Below, piece after piece: positions 1-11,015 of a stretch of DNA of 64,000 nucleotides; the stretch's first letter is position 1, and each line of letters starts with the position of its first letter. Below the pieces are notes generated by a model. It made no database searches, was not told where the DNA came from, and worked only from the letters and a program-made list of their open reading frames with translations. Origin of the DNA: Linnemannia schmuckeri. Its lineage: Eukaryota > Mortierellomycota > Mortierellomycetes > Mortierellales > Mortierellaceae. Position numbers and translations under genes: made by a program. Where the stretch lies: assembly GCA_029449235.1 (NCBI GenBank), contig JANATG010000001.1, positions 4,712,001-4,776,000 of the forward strand, written 5' to 3'.

Positions 1-569
1 TCTCTTGCCTTTTTTTTCCACTGTCTTGTCTTCTATCTCGACCAATCATCCCCAACCGACCCCATTACGCTTTCGCGTCTCTTTCATACACTCTTAACCA
101 TTCACCTAAATCCTACTCTCGCCTTCAATCCTTCGCCTCCATATACTCCACGTCCACAGTCGTTTGACGAGCCTCTCCCACCCTTTCCAGGATCTCTTTC
201 TGATGCCATTCTGTTTTTGCAACCATACCCATTACACGTCCAGCCTTACTCTCTATCTATCCCCTCCCCTTTCCTCATTGTCCGAAAGCATCCTATACTT
301 CCTCTCTTTATAGCTGAACCCTTCCATAGACACGCACACACATAAGCATACATATCCCAACACCGTCTGTCCAACCCTACCACGTCTTTTCCATCTTACT
401 ACAGAGACACAAGTACCAAAACAGAGGAATTCACGACAACCCTTTCCCACCACCACGTTTTTCTTTTCTTTCCCACTCTTCGCTCCCAATTCTTTCTCCT
501 CGAGTTTCATTTTTTTTTCATCCTCAGCCAACCGACCACGGCGTGAACGATAACGATAGGAGAGTAAGG
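1..569 (+). other. 5' flank and probable leader of the NOL4-like gene
   Basis: No open frame here looks coding. The plus strand is strongly pyrimidine-rich with many short C/T runs, which is common in fungal promoters and leaders upstream of expressed genes. I see no clear TATA element. A GTG-led upstream extension (543-569) is open but lacks an ATG, so it is treated as leader. Confidence 0.4.
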
Positions 570-3090
570 ATGAATACCGTCAGTTCGACTGATGCAAAGT
601 CCAACCGCTTAGGGTCACAGCAGGATACCAACAATACTTTATTGACTAGGCCACCTCGAAAGTCGGTCTCTACCTCCCGGACCATCAGTAGCACTCACCA
701 TTATTCTTCCTCCGTCAAGTCTGCCAACTATGACTATTCTTTCAACGAGGACTCTTCCACCTCCTCGCCTTCCTTTGCCAATCCTTATTACCACTCTGAC
801 CCTTCCTCCTATGGCGAAGTACAGTACGATGGCAACGACATGCAGCAAAATCAAACCCGCCAGCACCACAAGGTACAGCAGCAGCAACAACGACAGCATG
901 GTCTTCATCGATATCAACAACAACAGCAAAAACAACAGCAAGATCAGCAGCTGCAGGGTTCCATGCGTGATGTCAGCTCCCTGGCAGATTCGTTGCGTTA
1001 TCTAGGTCGGCAGGGTCCCTCAATGCAGACTCAAGGGTCCTCCACTCTGCTTTGTGAACTTCACTCACACTCGCAACTTCAACCACATCTACAAAATCGG
1101 CCACCACAGTCCCCTTACCACGACCGCCATGAATCCTATGAGGACCGACTTTATGACCAACACTGCCAGCCGGGAGGGCTGCGCTTTGATGACCCCTCAC
1201 GAGTTCGACAGCAGCAACCTCACTGCACTCATTTACTCAGCCGCGATCAACATGAGCCCTTTGATAATGACGACGATGACGACCTGGAAGGCTTTCTCGA
1301 CCAAGAGGATCCTTCTTCACGAACACAGGAATCAACCGATCCTTTGCTACAGAGAAGTAACGCTAGTTGCACGTTTCAGCCACCTCCTCGCCCCAACAGC
1401 TTGCATGAGGTGCACTCGAATAACTTTATTACAGAAGAAGAGTTCCTAATACTGGCCGATGACTATTTGCTCTCGCTCTCGCCCAAAAAGAGAGAAAAGG
1501 CACTGGTCTCGAATACAATGTACCAAAAGATCCTCATGACGTTGCTTCAGCCCAAGAACACCCAGGTCTCGACGGCACAGTTTCGATTCTGGGCGAAAAA
1601 GATGTTCACCCTGTCGACAACAGAGACGCGCCACATTGTGTGCCACGGCGGGAAGCCTGTTGCGACCAAGGAGTGTCTTTACGACGTTCTCGTTTACTGC
1701 CATCGCAAAAGTTCCCATGGAGGTCGAGATAAAACGTCTGCAGAGGTAACCCTCATCGCACTGTCTGTTTGTGCAACATGACCTCTGTCAACTATTTCTT
1801 TTTAGTAACTCCTTGCTTTCTTTCTGTATTTATACTTTTGGACAGGTACGACAACATTACTCGTGGGTCCCCAAGGAACTGATTGCCCGTTTTGTAAAGC
1901 ATTGTCCGCTCTGCTCCAGTCGACGCCACAGCCTGCAGAGATCGCTCTCAGGAACTGTACTTCCAGACGTAGGATTCGAGCTCTTTGTACCACCTTCTGG
2001 ATTGGATGACCGCGATGAGCAGCACCATTTCACTGCCGGCTCGGACCACTTTTCCGGTCGATCCTCTCAGCTGGACAAGTACTCGACGGTCGAAGCCAGC
2101 CAAGCTGGCCATGATGAGGACACCTATCTCAATCCACTTCAAGACTATCGATTATCCCAGGGATCGTCGTCGTCGACCTTATCGACTGACCATACTCAAC
2201 AACAGCATGCTGCAGCGCCATTGCTGCAGCAGCAAGATGCCAGATATCACTCGAAACACATGATGCAGCTTCATCATCAGAGGACTCATACAGAGAGTTC
2301 TCTTGGTCGCTATTACGACGATCGACTGCCTCTGCGCGATCGTGGTCATCTTCGCTCTGTCTCTGGATCGGTCCACGACAAGTCTGGTATAAAGGCGATA
2401 TCCAGAGGCGGAGGAAGGTGTCCAGACTCTTCAGGTATAGGGTCGCCTGGAGATCGCATTGAGGAGCTTCAGAACACCTTTCTTGATGGAACAAGGCGTC
2501 ATGGAGGCTGGAGTCGAAACTCTCGGATCGACCTTGACACGGGGCAAGATGTAGAGACGCTTGATGAGGGGAGCAACTATGGTGGTGGAGGTGGTGGCAG
2601 TGCTAATAGGAGAAGTACTCATAGCGGAGTCGAGTCCTTGCAATCGAGGGGAGGACATGCTGCTGCGGCCATGGAGAAGGAGAGAGACGATGACTGCACG
2701 CCTAGTGGATTGGTTGGGATCCCGCAGGAAGTTCATGCAGCTGGACCCGGAGCGACTGCTGCCGTTCGACGCATCTCCCAGGCTGCATCTTACAACCGCT
2801 TCTACTTGCAGCAACAGTACCAGCAGCAGGGGAGTGTTGGTCCGACTCAGTATCCTCCTGGTCGTTTTCATCAAGGGCTCGATTCAGGTTCTTCCTCATC
2901 CCAGCCAATATCGTCCTCCTCTGTATTGAACCAGCACACAGGCACTCTCTCGAGTCGAGTCTCGGGCCATAGTCGCCTTGTATTGGGTTACGCATCTGAG
3001 TATCATTATCCATGCAACCCTGCGGTAGAATCGAGCAGCATGGTGTATAGACTCATCAAGCAAACCTACGGATCGTTTCAACCTTTATCC

Positions 3091-3128
<38 letters not shown>

Positions 3129-3132
3129 ATAA
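570..3132 (+). CDS. NOL4-like protein with integrase-type HHCC zinc-binding module, Gln-rich
   Basis: Two exons, 570-1745 and 1846-3132, joined by a 100-nt GT-AG intron, give 820 residues. The start is the first ATG in the open frame. The N-terminal ~280 residues are low-complexity and rich in Gln, Ser and His. A folded module then runs from about residue 290 to 430, across the intron. It has a helical part containing FRFWAKKMF, then a CHRKSSHGG segment, then YSWVPKELIARF and CPLC. The two His and the CxxC resemble the HHCC zinc-binding domain of retroviral-type integrases and the matching region of animal NOL4/NOL4L. That family is nuclear or nucleolar and of unclear function. No catalytic integrase core follows; the rest is Ser/Gln/Gly-rich and ends in a (CAG/CAA)n polyQ tract. 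The frame stops at a TAA inside that tract although the same frame stays coding-like afterwards. Domain similarity was judged by eye, so the family name is probable, not proven. Confidence 0.72.
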
Positions 3133-3366
3133 CAGCGCCAGTCGATGCTCTCGCACTCTATATCAACCACTTTCTCACAGATGACCTCTGGAGTGTTGGA
3201 TGCCTTCCAGGAGATGCGAGACTATGGGGATGAAAAGAATCGCCTAGGGGACCAGACAGTGCAGGGGAAGATAGGAGTAATGGTGGACATGATCAAGGAC
3301 AAGGTCGAGCCCTCACGATTCATCTTCCTAGGCTGTTTGTCCACTGTTGATGTCCATGCTCGCTAG
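3133..3366 (+). other. In-frame continuation downstream of the polyQ stop codon
   Basis: This stretch is open for 77 codons in exactly the frame of the preceding gene and ends at TAG 3364-3366. The translation has a mixed, helix-compatible composition (for example VLDAFQEMRDYGDEKNRLGD and IGVMVDMIKDKVEP), unlike the low-complexity shadows nearby. It begins right after the TAA at 3130-3132, which replaces what would be another CAA/CAG codon. It may be the true C-terminus, lost through a recent point mutation, recovered by readthrough or splicing, or hidden by a base error. Confidence 0.5.
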
Positions 3367-4352
3367 TGCGTTGGGATGTGTCTGTGAGGGAAGAGAGACG
3401 TGTGTGCCCCTGTTGTTTTACCTCTCTTCTACTTGTACAGGCAGGTCGCACAGCATTGCGAGTTGCTCCTCTTGTGTCTTTTTCCTTCACACATACCTTC
3501 CTTCGCTCTCGTTTCGTTTTCATCCATTGTCCGATGTTCATTCACCCGTCACTCCCTTAACCCTGAACTTTGCTCCACATCCTACACAACCACTCCCCTA
3601 CTCCGCCTTTATTCGTAGAATTACCCTTTTTCCGTTAGACTTTTCTTTTATACGATGATTGATGATTTTTGTTTATCCTCCCTCCAGCATTCTCTATCCT
3701 TTCTCGCTCCATCGCTAATACCCTTTCCAAGCCAATCAATGATACAATGGAAAAAATTAGCACGAATAATAAACGCAGCATTCCTCTCTTTTAGTACTTG
3801 GTTTTCATCCGTTGCATGCATGTATAACACCACACACCTGAGAAAAGGGATAGCACTTGTCGTTTCTGTCAGAGTAGATCATGCCATGCGGATGGTTATG
3901 GTGAAGTGCTAAACAAAAGGAGGACGAGTGTCATGGTGATCGATGATGGTTGTAATAATAATAACGACGACAACAACAATAAGGGGTGGATGACAAACGG
4001 AGCGTGCATGTTGCCCTCTTCTCCCCTGGTTAGTATGTGCGTGTGCGTGTGCGGTGCTTGTGTGTGTGTATGTGTGTGGATGTGCGTGTAAATCACAAGG
4101 CTTAGGATGGATCCCCCTATTCGGATTTAGATTTTCGACCATCGGTCACCCTCTCACTGCTTGCACTAATTCTTATTTTTGTCTCTTTTTCCCTCCTCGT
4201 TCTCCTAACTACTCGTCTCTTCTTTCTCTCTTCTTCTTTACTCTCACTCATTCTTTCCTACCCTCCTCTCTAATCCCTCTCATTCTCCTTTCTCATTCAC
4301 ACTCATTCGTCCTATTTCCAACTTACATCTAACTAAACGAAGCAAAGCACGG
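3367..4352 (+). other. Intergenic region with (TG)n microsatellite
   Basis: No supportable gene. An AATAAA at 3768-3773 could end the upstream transcript. A TG-rich simple repeat occupies about 4030-4090. The last 200 bases are C/T-rich and run into the ATG of the next gene, consistent with its leader. Confidence 0.5.
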
Positions 4353-7300
4353 ATGACACAGGCAGCGCCAACTTTAGCTGAGCTGTCTATTTCGCTCACG
4401 CATGTCCAGTCACTACTCCGACAAATCACAGCAGAGGTCAAAGTACTCTCTGACGGAATCACCGTCCTCGCGGAGCAAGAGGAGAACGACCTCGAAGAAG
4501 AACTCGACTACCTCGACGTTGACCCCTGGTCCAAGGCTAAAGACAAGGACGAGGCAGATGCAACAGTAACAGGAGCAACAGGAGCATCAGGAGGAGGTGC
4601 AGCGGATGCTCACAGACAGGACAGCATTCGGTCTCTTCTGCAGAGGAAACCGTCGACCGTCAAGGATGAAACAAAAGCATTGGCAAGGATCCTTAGCCAG
4701 AAACGGACCCCTGCTAACGAACAAGCTGTATCAACCAACGGAGAGGGAAATAGTGATCCTGAGCAACAACAGCAGCAACACCTATCAGCGGCAAAGTGGG
4801 TGGCACTAGGTCTGCAGGATCAGGTCATCGACGAGGATTCTGTGTCCTCTGATGGATCGACCTCAGGAGGGGGAAGAAGAAGCAGCGATAAACAGGAACT
4901 GGATCTTGCCGCAGACCACGACCAGAGCCAGCGGCGGCAACAGCTCTCCAGCTCAGTGGGATCTGTGACCTCATCTACTACAACAACACCTCAGTCCCCC
5001 GAGGCCGAAAGGGTCCCGCACACAATCACCGTCCAGACCACCCAAATGCCGACAAAGTTCTCGCTGGCCATCACCAAGCCCTCGACCCCTCAGAGCCCCT
5101 CTGTCCCTGTGCTCTCGACCTCGTCCAGTCAGAGTTCCATCCTCAGTGCAATGAACATGAACAACCACAGTAACAACAACACGATGAAGGGTCAGTTGCC
5201 CTTCTGGAGATCCTCGACTACTCCCAATGTTACCGATAGTTCCCGTCCAAACTCTGCTGGCAGCAACTTTAATTCTGATGGATATTCTACTAGAGGAGGC
5301 GCGCACAAGGTATGAAAAGAAGAGCCCCTTTTGTCGGAGTGTATGCATGATCTATGTCATTTTGACAGCATACATGCCCCAAATACACCCCTTAGAATGA
5401 GTGACCCAGAGCACTGACTGCCCTGACTCTTTTCTGCTCTTTTCGATACTAAACCCATTAGGCAACTCACCGCAGGTCACTCCAACCAGATTCCAGGTCC
5501 AATTCCGACTCTCAAACACTTCACCATTCCAGCGTCGCAGATCGATACACTGTATGTGTGCATACTTCTGTATAGATGACAATTATATGTATTGTTATTC
5601 TGCACAATTGAACAAGTAGCAAAGTGAACTAATACAAGCCAATCACAAATAGCAAGCACTTCGTACGGCGACACAGGGTATGGTGATTCACCCCCCTGTC
5701 GGCAGGGACACTGTCAAGTCAACCATCACCGTCAGGTCGTCTGTGATTCCTATGGCTGCTGCTCAGGTCGAAAAAGTCGAGTCGGCCGACTGTTTTAGCA
5801 AACTGGGTCTGATCCCAGAACTCCTTCGTGGGATCTATGCCTACGGGTAATAGCTCTTTTGCGTCTCTGTCACGCACCTCCACTTTAGGTCAATATTGAC
5901 AATACATGTGTAATCCCGCCTAACCACACAATTATTTTGTAAATACTAGCCTGAAGATGCCATCGATTTTACAACAACGTGGGATCCCGATGATCATGAC
6001 AAGACACGATGTGCTGACACAGGCCAAGCCAGAAGTGGCCAAAACCTTGACCTATGCGATCCCTCTGCTTAACTTTCTCACTCTACCGGCAACATCGATC
6101 CATCCCCAACTGCTCATTCTCTGCTCCAACCACGACCTGTGTCTTCATGTCCAGCGTGTGCTCCTGGCACTGGCACGATTTATGCCAACAATCTCATGTT
6201 TGATCTTAGCAGAGGGAAGCAATGCAACCTTGTCCCTCGGAACCATCTCTACAACACAAGTCAATGTGGCAGCCTATGGTGGCGGAGGAGGCAGGAATGG
6301 ACATACATCCAGTGGATACGGATCCCGAGGTGGATCAAATGCAGATCCACTGCCCGTTATCGCAGCCCACGTTGTGATTGGAACACCAGGCAAGGTCTTG
6401 GGACTTGTTAGGACCAAGCAAATCAGCATTGCAGCGCTCAAGATCATGGTTCTGGAAAACGCAGATATCCTGTTGGCATCACCCCTCAAGGAAGCGACGG
6501 TCAGCTTATTGTCGATGGTCCGAGACCCAATCGCGAACAACAGTGCTGGCTCTGTACCGGGTACTTCTTCGGGGACAGCAGCAGGATCGACTTCCACCCC
6601 TAAGATCTCACCGCCCAACTCTGGACCTACGTCGCCTGTGTCTATGGCAGTTGCTGCGCTGAACGGACGGATCATGGGAACAATCAATGGAAGCACAAGC
6701 AATGGCAGTATTGGTCGGTTCCCTGGAAGTTACGGAGAACCTGAGGCACGACCACGATCCAACTCGAACGCAGTATCCTCGACGCCATCACCACAGTCAC
6801 CACTCAACTTAATGGGAACTACCAAGACACCAGGTGTCAACCAACCTCAGTTGCTATTCTTTTCGACGGAGGTGCCAGCGCATGTTCTCGACTATGTGGC
6901 CCAGTACATGACTCAGCCAACCAAGGCGCTTGTCAAGGGACACGAGTTGGCTCTGAAGGGGACGTTGCAATTCTTCAAGTACTTGACGGTAGAGGATGAG
7001 GAGTGGCGACTGGAACTATTGTGTGAACTGCTGGAGGACAGTGGAGCAAACCGAGCCGTCGTCTTCTGTAACCGGGATGATTCCGTCAGTCAGGTTGTCC
7101 GAAAGATCCGCGAGCGCAAAGGAACTGCCATTGGCCTAGTATGTGCTTTTTGCATTGTGGCGTTGCTTTATGCTTTTTTGAGGTACGAGAAAACGTGAGG
7201 CTGACAATGTCATCTTTCCTTTTTCTAGTACTCTGATATGGACTTATCGACAAGGAAAGCGGCTGTAGGACGATTCAGGTCATCACCACCACAGTCGATC

Positions 7301-7763
7301 TTTGTGTTGACGGACGAAGTGGCGAGGGCACTGGAGCCTGACATTCTAGCTGTGCCCTTGGTTGTCAGTTATGAAATGCCCAGCATAGGCAATTACGTGC
7401 CCAGGTATGGCTTATTCACCTCGAGATGATATAGAGGTCGTCCATTCTTTTGTACTCCATCGATGTCTCTAACTGTGGGACTCTTTTTCGTTCTGATATT
7501 CTATAGGGTGAAGTGGATTGACAGGTCGAATGGAAAAGTGGGTGTGAAGGTGGTGTTGGTTGATGGGCAGCGAGGAGAAGGTCAGGCCTTGAGAGCGATT
7601 CAGTCGCATTACAGGACATCCATAGAAGACATGCCGGTAAGGCTTGAATGCCCTTTATTGTGATTTGTGCACGCGGCATAGCTTGAGTTCTTATTTGCTA
7701 ACGACATGTACTTTTTTTCCATATTGCTGATAGGTGAGCATTGCAGAGTTCATTGTAAACTAG
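4353..7763 (+). CDS. Catalytically degenerate eIF4A-like DEAD-box protein (pseudo-helicase)
   Basis: Seven exons (4353-5309, 5462-5551, 5653-5846, 5950-7138, 7229-7404, 7507-7636, 7734-7763) give 921 residues with GT-AG introns and an unbroken frame; 5677 is an alternative in-frame start for exon 3. Residues 1-390 are a disordered Ser/Thr/Gln-rich extension. The rest follows eIF4A from [11 protein letters not shown] onward, but motifs are lost. Walker A AQSGTGKT is AKPEVAKT (439-446), DEAD is ENAD (583-586), SAT is STE (719-721), ARGID is ARALE (842-846), and HRIGRGGR is gone (~868). TPGRV survives as TPGKV, and motif IV is kept as VVFCN. A ~110-residue disordered insert separates motifs II and III. 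ATP hydrolysis and unwinding are therefore not expected. It lies 522 bp upstream of true eIF4A on the same strand. The intact splicing argues for a maintained gene, perhaps a binding or regulatory protein; that role is inference. Confidence 0.82.
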
Positions 7764-8285
7764 GTGCATGAGAATAACATGGAGTTATTAAAAGCGCAGT
7801 CATGTCGATTATACAGAGAGAGAAGGGCTGGATTTGTCAAATTGGTCCTGGAATCTCTTTTTTTTTTTTTTTTTTTTTTTTTTTCTTTTTCGGGACAAAT
7901 GTTTAAGCAGAAATACTTGTACGATAACAACCTCAGCGACAAAAACAAAAACAGAAATGCGACGCAGCAAGCATGTCGACTATCTCTATCATCCTCTCAA
8001 AAAGAGGTAGACGTAGCAGGAGTGATGTTGTGTGGAGTTGGATAAAGGAGAGGAATGGTCAATAATGATGCTCACTCAGGACACAGACAGACGGACAGGG
8101 CGAAGTACTATGGTAAAGAATAAGGCAAAGAAAGGAAAGCATAGAAGATAGGAAATGATTGGCCATGCTGATCATTAAAAAAAAAAAAAATTGTGCCGCA
8201 GTCACCCCGCCCCGCCGCAGTAAGACAAAGGAGGGTTTAAAAGGAATCATATCCCCGGCAAGTGTTTACTTCTTCACCAACTATT
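7764..8285 (+). other. Intergenic region and eIF4A leader
   Basis: This 522-bp gap separates the pseudo-helicase from eIF4A. It contains a 27-nt T tract (7858-7884), an A tract near 8178-8190 and a short C/G-rich stretch (about 8203-8220) ahead of the eIF4A ATG. No coding frame is supported. Confidence 0.5.
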
Positions 8286-9836
8286 ATGACCACAACCTAC
8301 CCTACTAAGGCTACTGCCGACCATGAATTACCTATTCCTACCGAGATCGAGGTACGCTGTCACTTTTGTCTGTGCATGTTGAGAAGGGTCCGAGTGCAAG
8401 GGGCTCTACAAAATAAATTATTCAATACTAACGCACTGCACTCGTTTCTTACTTGTATTCGTATCCAATTAACCAATAGTCCAACTGGGACGACGTCATC
8501 GACAACTTTGACAACATGAACCTGTCTCCTGAACTCCTTCGCGGAATCTACGCCTACGGGTACGTCCTCCCGCTATTTCTCTCTTCTTTTCTTAACCCTC
8601 TTCCCTCCTTTCGTACTTCCCTCCTTCCTTTTTTCCTCGTTCCTCCTTCTCTCTCTGTTTATTTTTATACCTGCATTCATTGTTGACAAAGACACCAATG
8701 CACGCACATTTTGCTATACTTCTCGTCCGCTAACACGTACAATTCCTAATATTATTTACCCTTGGAATAGATATGAACGCCCATCGGCGATCCAACAGCG
8801 AGCAATCCTCCCTGTGTTGAAGGGACACGACATGATTGCTCAGGCACAATCGGGAACAGGCAAGACAGCCACTTTCTCGATTTCGGCCCTCCAATTGATC
8901 GATACTACCAACCCCCAATGCCAGGCTCTCGTCCTCGCCCCTACCCGTGAGTTGGCCCAACAGACCCAGAAGGTCCTCTTGGCCCTGGGCGACTATTTAA
9001 AGGTCGATTGTCACGTCTGCATTGGCGGCACCAACGCCCGCGAGGATATGAATCGCGTATCGAAGGGATCCCACGTTGTTGTCGGAACTCCTGGTCGAGT
9101 CCTTCACCTTCTCAAGGCCGGCGCGTTGAAGACGGATTCCCTTCGGCTCTTTATCCTCGACGAAGCCGATGAAATGCTCTCCAAGGGATTCCAGAACGAG
9201 ATCCGGGAGATCTTTCAGTATCTCCCTCAAAAGACCCAGGTTGCCCTCCTGTCGGCAACCATGCCCGACGATGTGATGCAAGTCACGAGCCAGTTCATGA
9301 AGGATCCGGTCCGGATTCTGGTCAAGAAGGACGAAGTCACTCTGGAAGGCATCAAGCAGTTCAATGTGAACGTGCAGCGGGAAGACTGGAAACTCGACAC
9401 GCTGTGCGACCTGTACGAAACCTTGACGGTGACTCAGGCGGTGATCTTCTGCAACAACCGTCGCAAGGTCGACTGGCTTACAGAGAAGCTCCAGGCGAGG
9501 GACTTTACTGTCTCGTCAATGCATGGAGAGATGGAACAGGGCAAGCGCGAAGTGATTATGCAAGAGTTCCGATCGGGTTCGTCGCGTGTCTTGATTGCGA
9601 CCGATCTGTTGGCCCGTGGAATCGATATCCAGCAGATCTCGCTGGTCATTAACTATGACCTTCCCAACGACAAGGAGAATTACATCCATCGTATTGGTCG
9701 TGGTGGTCGTTTTGGACGCAAGGGCGTGTCGATCAACTTTGTGACTGACGACGATACCCGCATGCTGAGGGAGATTGAGCAGTTTTACTCGACCCAAATC
9801 CTCGAAATGCCCATGGACGTTGCCAATCTCATCTAA
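8286..9836 (+). CDS. TIF1: Translation initiation factor eIF4A (DEAD-box RNA helicase)
   Basis: Three exons (8286-8351, 8480-8559, 8771-9836) encode 403 residues, close to the ~395-410 usual for eIF4A. All DEAD-box motifs are intact. The Q-motif region is YERPSAIQQ (50-58), Walker A is AQSGTGKT (74-81), then PTRELA, TPGRV, DEAD (179-182), SAT (210-212), VIFCN, ARGID and HRIGRGGR (355-362). The segment [21 protein letters not shown] is characteristic of eIF4A rather than of FAL1/eIF4A3. The protein is the ATP-dependent RNA helicase of the cytoplasmic eIF4F cap-binding complex and unwinds 5' leaders for ribosome scanning. The ATG at 8286 is preferred over an upstream in-frame non-ATG extension. 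The intron inside the final Gly codon of GIYAYG sits at the same codon and phase (2) as in the degenerate paralogue upstream. Codons look strongly biased (C-ending), as expected for a highly expressed gene. Confidence 0.97.
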
Positions 9837-11015
9837 GTCTCACATTTATCTTCTTTCCCTCGCTATTCTCATGTTGAGCTCTCCCGTCTTTTTTCTCCTC
9901 CCCCTTCTCTCACTTTTTTGCTCCTTTCCTTTTTCTCTTCTCTCCCTTTCAATTTATCCCTTCTTTTGACCCAAACAGACTTGCACTGAATAAAGAAACA
10001 ATACCATCGATCCGATTTATTAAAGTCAGTGAATATCCTGCAAATGCCTCTTTTGGAGGGAACAATGCTGCAAGCACTATTTCGAGCTGTTCTATTTCCA
10101 TAATCTTTGTAGTGAAAGGGCCAACATTAAGGATAAGAAATTTTGCTATGTTTCTAAATACCCCCTTGCTTCTCCATTCCTCTTCCTCGGATTATGCTTG
10201 TCAACGCAGTGCAATGAGTCGCGCTTCTACAATCCGCGACAAGCAGCAGTTAACGCTCAAAGAAAGAATTGCATTAGTTAATGCGAAGGAAGAGTAGATG
10301 AAGAACGAGAAGATATAGGAGGGAGAAGAACTAAAGTCTAGATCTCGTGAAAACCCCTCCCCCCATCGAGGAGCGCTTTTTGTTCGATTACTTCTCTCAC
10401 ACGTTGATCGGGCCTTCATGCAGTCAGTTCAAAGAAGGCTGGTGAGGAATATTTTTGTGTCCATGCATGAGAACGGCTTCTTTTTCTTTTGGGGGTGATA
10501 CGCATTCAGTCTATAGTATGTGGCCAAATGATGGTGAGAATAAAAAGAGGCTTTATTCTGTTGGGATAAGATAAATGGGTCTGTTGTTCCCAAGTTGGAG
10601 GAAAGAGAGGAAGAAGATAGAGAACAGTGCGAACCAAAGATAAAGATATGGAGGAGATAGATATGACAAAAAAGCGTGAGGGACAAGAAGTAGTGAACAC
10701 CAAGTCAATTGAGATCATTTGTCCACTCATGAAGAAAGAGAGAAAGAGGAGACTGACGATATATAATTACAATAATTCATGCTGAACAAAAAGGGAAAAA
10801 AAATGCTGATAGTGCAAGATGAAGGAGTGTGAGAATGGGGGAGCAAGCGTAGAGTACAATGAGGATGAATCGAGGGTGTTGTAGTAATGTAGCAAGTGAA
10901 AATAAAAAGAAATGGCATGTAGACAAAAGAATAGACATGAAAGATGGTCGAAATGACATCCCTTCATACGGAGTAGAACTACCCGTTGTATCGGTAACTG
11001 GATGAAGAACCAAGT
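9837..11015 (+). other. eIF4A 3' region and intergenic stretch
   Basis: A pyrimidine-rich 3' untranslated stretch ends at an AATAAA (9989-9994), the likely eIF4A polyadenylation signal. From about 10300 the plus strand becomes A/G-rich, consistent with the 3' end of the convergent minus-strand gene. A short open segment ending at 10297 (about 27 residues from MSRASTIRDKQQ) resembles the start of a CENP-B/tigger-type helix-turn-helix but stops at once. I do not call it a gene. Confidence 0.5.
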
